Of a stretch of DNA of 64,000 nucleotides, positions 58,531 to 64,000 are shown in pieces. The position numbers and the translations under genes were made by a program. How positions within the stretch are numbered: the stretch's first letter is position 1; each line of letters opens with the position of its first letter. The stretch spans positions 29,123,229-29,187,228 of the forward strand of contig JARZZO010000013.1 of the NCBI GenBank assembly GCA_030544215.1, written 5' to 3'. Below the pieces are notes generated by a model. That model saw only the letters and a list, made by a program, of their open reading frames with translations, made no database searches and was not told where the DNA came from. Source of the DNA: Zantedeschia hybrid cultivar. Taxonomy: Eukaryota > Streptophyta > Magnoliopsida > Alismatales > Araceae.

Positions 58531-59249
58531 GTGAGGATATTAATTAGCTCTTAATAATCAAAATTTGGATAGACTCTCAAAGGGTTTAAATAGATTGATC
58601 ACTTATGTCTACTAGATTGAAATCTCCTTGTTAATCAATTCAGTTACTGACTTAATCGCTTCTTTGATTAATGACTCTTAATCGATTCAACTAAAATATT
58701 CAATCGATTAACTCTTTATTCGATAATCTGAACCTAATTGCTTTGATGTTTAATCGATTATCTCTTAGTATTTCTATATTGATTCAATCTACTAATTAAT
58801 TCATTCTGTTAATCGATGTCCCGCCTTTAATCGATACTATTCACTAGTCGTTGTATCACCCAATCGATTATGCTCTCCTTAATCAATTACTCCTTGCTTC
58901 GATTATGATACTATGTTAATCAATTATACCCTGAAGGCTAATCAATTTTTTTTAAAATTCACTAACCACCTTTTTTACTGAGTACCTATATAAAGGGATG
59001 ACTTGACCTTTCATCTTCCCTCCATCCAAAAGCTATAGCCTTCATCTTCCTCACTTTTGAACCCGCCTGCTTTCAGAGTTTCCGTGCAAAAGAAGATTAT
59101 GTGATTCTCCGTCTTCAAGCTCTATTTCTTTTAAAAGGTAGAATCTTTACACTCATCTCGATTTTCTCTACCTTTTCCCTCAGTTTGTTCAGTGACTTAG
59201 TCAACGCTTTCTCATTTCTCGCTCTTTTTAAAACTCTAGAGTTATTGAG
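58531..59249 (+). repeat. Sirevirus spacer with AATCGATT motifs
   Basis: Between RNase H and the env-like region the words AATCGATT and TTAATCGAT recur about ten times at 58620-58950 with irregular 25-60 bp spacing. No gene is evident. The later part (59000-59249) is pyrimidine-rich and may be a leader or intron before the next reading frame. Confidence 0.5.
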
Positions 59250-60070
59250 ATGGTTACTTCTGCTTCTACTTGTCAATCCCCTGCCGCTGGAGTTGAAGAT
59301 GTTGTTCCAACAACCTCCATGGTACATTTCCTTTCAAAAATAGAATATCACAGATTCTTGGCAGTCAAGGTAGATTTATGTAGTTGTAAGAAAGTGGATT
59401 TTGTAGACTTGAATAAGAAAGGACTTGAGAAGGTAGAGCAGTTGTTGACAAAATTAAGGTGGAAGAATATCTGTGAAATAAGTGAGTCGTTCTACAAAGA
59501 CCTGGTGAAGGCTTTCTACATAAACGGGGTGGACAAAACCAGTACCTCCATCATTTGCAGTGTCAAATGTAAGCAACTTGAAGTAACTATGGGTTTGTTG
59601 AAACAATTGTTTGGGTGTGAAGCCAAAAAGCTTGATCCTAATACTTGCATAAACAGTGCAACAAAGGCAAGAGCCATTGTGGGACCTAAATATGTGTCGA
59701 AGAAAGGGTGTGCAGATGTCACTCAGCTGTCAGTAGAAAAGAGGATGTTGCATCTCATCATTGCACATCTTCTTATCGGTAGATGAGCCACTTTTTCAAT
59801 TGCCACACAGAAGGATTCTGACTTTTTGTATTGGATGTTAAAGGAAGAAAAGGTGAACTTGCCATCTTACATCATATGGAACATGGTAAGCATCACAGGG
59901 GAGCTAAAAAAGCCCCATAAGTCTTATAATTTATGGGTTCCCTATGGTCATCTTTTGACAGTTATATTCAGACACTTTGGTGTGGACTTCAGTAATGAAG
60001 AGGAGATGTACCATCCACCTTTGAACTCAACCAGTCTGAAGAGAAGTCAGTTCCCTTTTTCTAATGGTTA
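59250..60070 (+). pseudogene. Sirevirus env-like ORF (putative plant transposon protein domain), broken
   Basis: ATG at 59250 opens 178 codons to a TGA at 59784. The same frame continues to 60071. It contains LVKAFYIN, KRMLHLIIAHLLIG, DFLYWMLK and PYGHLLTVIFRHFGVDF, matching the conserved blocks of the domain found in the extra ORF downstream of pol in Sireviruses and in many plant transposon proteins. The role of this product is not known, and true envelope function in plants is unproven. The internal TGA makes it a pseudogene. Confidence 0.65.
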
Positions 60071-62300
60071 ATGGCACAAGCCCACTATTCTTGAAGAAGA
60101 CCTGGAGATTTGTTAGAAACACCAGCAGCAGAAACAACAACTGAAGCAACAACACCACCAGTAGCATCTTTAGCAACGGCTGTTCAAGTAGAACAAACTC
60201 CAGAAGCAGAGACAATAGTCTCTCCTCCTCCTCCATTCATACCTCAGAAAGAACAAGTTAGAAAGAGGCAAGAAGATGGATCAGTCAACATGATTGAAGT
60301 GAATAAATTAGATCATCAACAGGCTGATCTTGATGAGTTGAGGAATGGGATGATGGAAATGAAGAGCCTCTTAGGGGATGTGCTTAGATCTATGTATGAG
60401 CTACAGTTAAGTCAGATGGGAAGAAAGGTAATTCCTGTTAGAAGGACTGCAACTACTCATCCTCCTACCTCACCCTCTCCTTCCTCTCCTACAGAACCTT
60501 CCTTACCAAAGGAGCCTACACCTTCTAAAGGATCTACTCCTCCTAGAGTTCCAACACCCTCTCATCCTCCATCTCCATCTCCACCGTTGAGTCAATGGTT
60601 GAAGAACCTTCTCCTCAGCCACCTCTAATTGTCCCTGACTCAACACCCTCTATAGTTCCTCTTTCTGAGAGTGTCAACATCCTAGACAATGTTCCTCCAC
60701 TCTCAGCCATTCATCCTCTTACAGATCCACCTGAGGAACCCACTACTTCTAAAACTTCACCATCTCAACAACCTTCAGAACTATTTGATGAGCCTTACAC
60801 TGAGGTTGTTACATCAATATATGTTGGTCCTTCCTCAACCCTTGATGCTTCTAACATTTCCAATTCTTCCTTTAGACCCCCTAAATTTCACTATCATGGT
60901 GAATCATCTTCCTTAGTCCCTTTGTTCCATGATGATGAGATGTTTCCATCACTTGAGAGATGCCCTCTCATTCTCCTCCACTTTCACCTACTGAGGTACC
61001 TCCACTTTCATGGTACCTCCTGAGGAGCCTACTCTTTCCTCTCTACTGTAGAGACCTCCTCTTACTTTCATCCTAAGAAAAGATAGAACATGAGGTGTTT
61101 GTAGAGGCAGAAGTTAGAGGTGTGGGAGAACCAGGGATAGAGGATGATATCCTACTGGTACAAGTGCTGGCATCTCCAAGTAAGAAGAGGAAAACCAAGA
61201 CATACTTTAAGAAGTCCAAGAAAAAAGAAACAGAGCAAAGTCAGGACTGCTGCACATCTCTTTCCTTTATTCAAAGATCTGTTTCCAACTATTCCTAGGA
61301 GAAGACTTCTATACATAGGTCACTTGGAAAGAAATGCCCGATTAGAAGTCTTGGAATTGTATGTATTAAGCTTGGATGAATATATAGAACAGTACATAAC
61401 TCAACACAAAATCACACAAAGAGAAGTTGACACACTCAGGGAGAATTTAGCCTGTTAAACCGAAGAAGAGTACATCGCAGATCACCGTATACACTTCTTC
61501 AAATTTACTAGGAATAATACCAGCAGAGGAGAGCAGAATTTGCCTCCTTAGACTTTGCTTAAGTGGATGGAGGCCATTCATAAGCTAAAATGGGTAAAGT
61601 ACTCAAAGGCAGCCAAAAGGGAGTATAAATTCCTTCTCCAATACAATGAAAATAGGAGAGCTATCAGCGCTCTAGAGGTTACCTTAGGTTAATTTCAGTA
61701 TATGATCCTATTTGTTCGTATCACCAAACCTGACTCTAGAATTGAACTGCCAGTTAATTTCAATTTGGATTCTATTCCTAGTTGCCCTAAATATCCTCAG
61801 TTGCATTTTCTTATACTGGGTACACCTCAAGGTAGCAAAATTATGGAGCTGTATGGAAAATTGAGAGCCAAGCAGAATGCTAAGTTTCACTCTGACCTAT
61901 CTTTTTCACAATTTCTGAAGATGGCTCATAAGAAGGGTGTAGTATCTCTAGCCTCACTTGTAAGAGTATATTATCAGGTTGAGAGATATATTGAAAAGGA
62001 ATGGGCTTAAGCTTTTCCTGAAGCCTGTGAGCAACTATTGAAGATCAACAGAGAAAAAGGTTTGAACAAGCAGAAGCCTTCAACAGTAAAAGAATACGAG
62101 GATCAACAGTCTATTGACTTCTCTCTGGATACTACATTAACTGGAAGCAGATCTACCTGGCGTTCTATGCCATGAAAAGAGAGTTAGCTCAGCACCAGTT
62201 GAAGTGTCTTCTAAGGATTGTTGAGTTTGTTAAGTATGTAAGAAACCATGTTCCTCCTCTCTTGAAGACCAAAATCTCTCCAGAAGAGTACACTGTCAGG
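60071..62300 (+). pseudogene. 3' part of the Sirevirus extra ORF: Pro/Ser/Thr-rich and coiled-coil stretches, broken
   Basis: Fragments in shifting frames follow. There is a Thr/Glu-rich segment and a helical segment (LDELRNGMMEMKSLLGDVLRSM) at 60110-60430, long Pro/Ser/Thr-rich stretches at 60430-61020, a Lys-rich patch near 61180-61240, and a helical segment (61290-61456). An unrecognised globular-looking region spans 61540-62010 (SIPSCPKYPQLHFLILGTP). Stops and frameshifts separate them. Proline-rich tails are usual after the env-like domain. I do not recognise the last block. Confidence 0.45.
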
Positions 62301-62321
62301 ATGACCAGCGTCTATCAGAAG

Positions 62322-64000
62322 CAAGGTTAAGAAACCCGGGATCGGGTCCCGGATCGGCCGGTCCAAAACCGATCGGATCGGCCGATTCCGATCCGAGTCA
62401 GTCCGATCCTGGCTGAGTCAGGCTCGGCTGGTTCGGATAGCAGAAAAAAATAGAAAAAAATATGAAAAAATGTGGAAAAAATATAAAACACAAGTCTAAT
62501 GCATAATTGTGTTGAAATACATTGATTTGAAGTACATAAGATGTTGTTGGACAAAAAAACCTTGAATAAACTTACATATATGATTATGAACTTACATTTA
62601 TTCCAAACGTACATTATACTGAATGAATATATGGCTAACATACTCAGCCCATGACATATAGCTCTGGTAGTATTGTTCATACTGCATCACATACCGGCTA
62701 TAGTCATCCGTATTGGTATAAATGACTGAAAATTGTGGATATTCTAGACAACCCCCTGAATAGTCGGATGTATCAGAATGTTGAGGAGGGTAAACTACAT
62801 ATCCAATAGGCTGACTATATGATGATGCATCTGATAGTTGCTCCTGATATTCCTGAGGAGCTTTACCTTTGTCCTTCCTCCTTGATCTGCTGAATGTTTG
62901 AATGGAAGATTCTTCACGTCCTCCTCTGCTACCATGATGTTCATCTTGGGTAGCATGTGTGAATTCTTCTTCTCCAGTGAATTGAATTGGTGGAGCTGGG
63001 GCTGGGGCACTGGTAGCATCTCCGCCATCCTCAGAACTGTCGGAGCTCGTCTTTGATGTCGAGTCATTTGAGGTTTGATATTGGACCTCATCACTTGGTT
63101 CTGGCGTTTCATCATCTTCCTCGATAGTCTCCAGATCAGCAATTTGAATTCCAGTACCACTCTTCCTTTTGCTTGGTACTTGTTTTTTGCTCTTCTTCTG
63201 ACGTTTTGGAGAAGGAGGTTGAAAATCAGTAAGTAATGGAACATTATCTAACTCACCTTCCGCCCATTCCCGATCATTTGGGTTGAATTCAGGCTCATTT
63301 GAGGTGCTTGCATCAACCCATGCATTTAGTGGATGTTGCTCCTCGAACAGCTCATCCAAGTCTATGGGTTCTTCTGCATGTGTCGTCTCTGTGGCTTGTC
63401 CGGAAATTCTCTTTCTCCTGCCTTTGAAGGTTCCTTATGAGCTCCAGATTCTTTAGCTTCAACCTCATGTTATAATGACAGAATACTAGCTTCTCTAGAC
63501 GGCTCGACTTCAATCTGTTCCTTTGCTTGGTGTGAATCAAGCCAAAGGTGCTCTAGTTTCTCTCACAGCCTGATGAAGAGGTTGTTTGACTTAAGACCCG
63601 AATTGCAACATAGGCTAGATCTTCATACCCATATGTTTTTCCATGATCTAGCCACCAGTCAGCTGTAAATAGAAAATTGGCCATGTCAACAATGTGCAAG
63701 CTATAATTAAAATTTAAGTAGAACATCTAGTTAATAATTTTCAAACCTGGACTCAAAATTTTGGCAGCTCTTTGAGCAGTACTTGTCCCAAAGTGGTATA
63801 ACATCATTCTGTAATCATGCATTTGCTTGCATGCCAATATTGCTCTGTCCTCATCTGCAAGCATACGCTTAATAACAGACTTAGCCCCCATCAACACTTC
63901 CGAACAACTATCATAGCTATCCTTCTTCCCATCAGTTCTAAACATGTACTGAGGGTTGAAAAAATAACCTAAATAAATAAGTCGAAGTTAGTTATTACTT
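62322..64000 (-). mobile_element. hAT3: third DUF659-type hAT element, 3' part, cut by window end
   Basis: The left terminus CAAGGTTAAGAAAC resembles the hAT2 3' end and the MITE. A GATCGG-rich subterminal block (62330-62430) follows it. The 8 bp before it, ATCAGAAG (62314-62321), is the expected target duplication; its partner lies beyond the window. The transposase is read on the minus strand. The insertion lies in the Sirevirus remnant. Confidence 0.78.
62598..63945 (-). pseudogene. hAT3 transposase, dimerisation region and C-terminal tail
   Basis: From right to left: a block at 63945-63727 (KSVIKRMLADEDRAILACKQ), an intron-like gap, the dimerisation region at about 63665-63470 (DWWLDHGKTYGYEDLAYVAI, SRLEKLVFCHYNMRLKLKNL), then a 253-codon tail to 62598. 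The tail is acidic, Ser/Thr-rich and ends Tyr-rich. A TAG replaces the Trp usually found after CERN near 63555, so the reading is interrupted. It is otherwise better kept than hAT1 and hAT2. Confidence 0.75.

Overview
This window is nuclear DNA of a flowering plant with a large, repeat-rich genome. The evidence is GT-AG introns, a plant-type TAF4 with an RST domain, and Tekay, Tat and Sirevirus retrotransposons plus DUF659-type hAT transposons, a combination known only from plants. The species cannot be named from the sequence alone.

The whole window appears to lie inside one host gene. Exons of TFIID subunit 4 (TAF4) are at 393-1817 (glutamine-rich region and RST domain) and at 55769-56913 (start of the conserved C-terminal TAF4 domain). 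All are on the + strand with phase-compatible splice sites. About 54 kb of intron lies between them, and the last TAF4 exons should lie beyond base 64000. A frameshift and a stop at 675-740 mean the copy is either a pseudogene or splices out a 76-nt mini-intron.

The giant intron is a set of nested insertions whose ends and target-site duplications (TSDs) can mostly be read. (1) A LINE relic (about 3640-4540) is split by a 157-bp hAT MITE (TSD GTTTATGG). (2) A Ty3/gypsy Tekay element A (4925-20799, TSD TAAGA) carries hAT1 (5282-9958, TSD CCTAGACA) in its 5' LTR and a 2.9-kb solo LTR B (13886-16799, TSD GTGTG) in its RNase H. (3) A solo LTR D (21974-52123, TSD AAGAC) holds hAT2 (23335-50531, TSD TCTGACCA). 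hAT2 in turn holds a 21.6-kb Tat-lineage element C (24196-45766). (4) Downstream of the TAF4 exons come a Sirevirus remnant (RNase H plus env-like region, 57.9-62.3 kb) and the 3' end of a third hAT element (62322 to the window end).

Element C is the best preserved and the most interesting. It has gag, protease, RT, RNase H, a second archaeal-type RNase H and integrase on the + strand. These are followed by 67/44/37-bp tandem repeats. Between pol and the 3' LTR it carries a long antisense gene of about ten exons (41726 down to 36647) that encodes a plant-mobile-domain-like protein with a C-terminal coiled coil. Nearly all of its introns are phase 1. The three hAT elements and the MITE share related termini (CATGG/CAAGG) and GATCGG- or CCGGTT-rich subterminal DNA. 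hAT1 and hAT2 also carry a tandem array of about 152-bp units, each with a strong palindrome.
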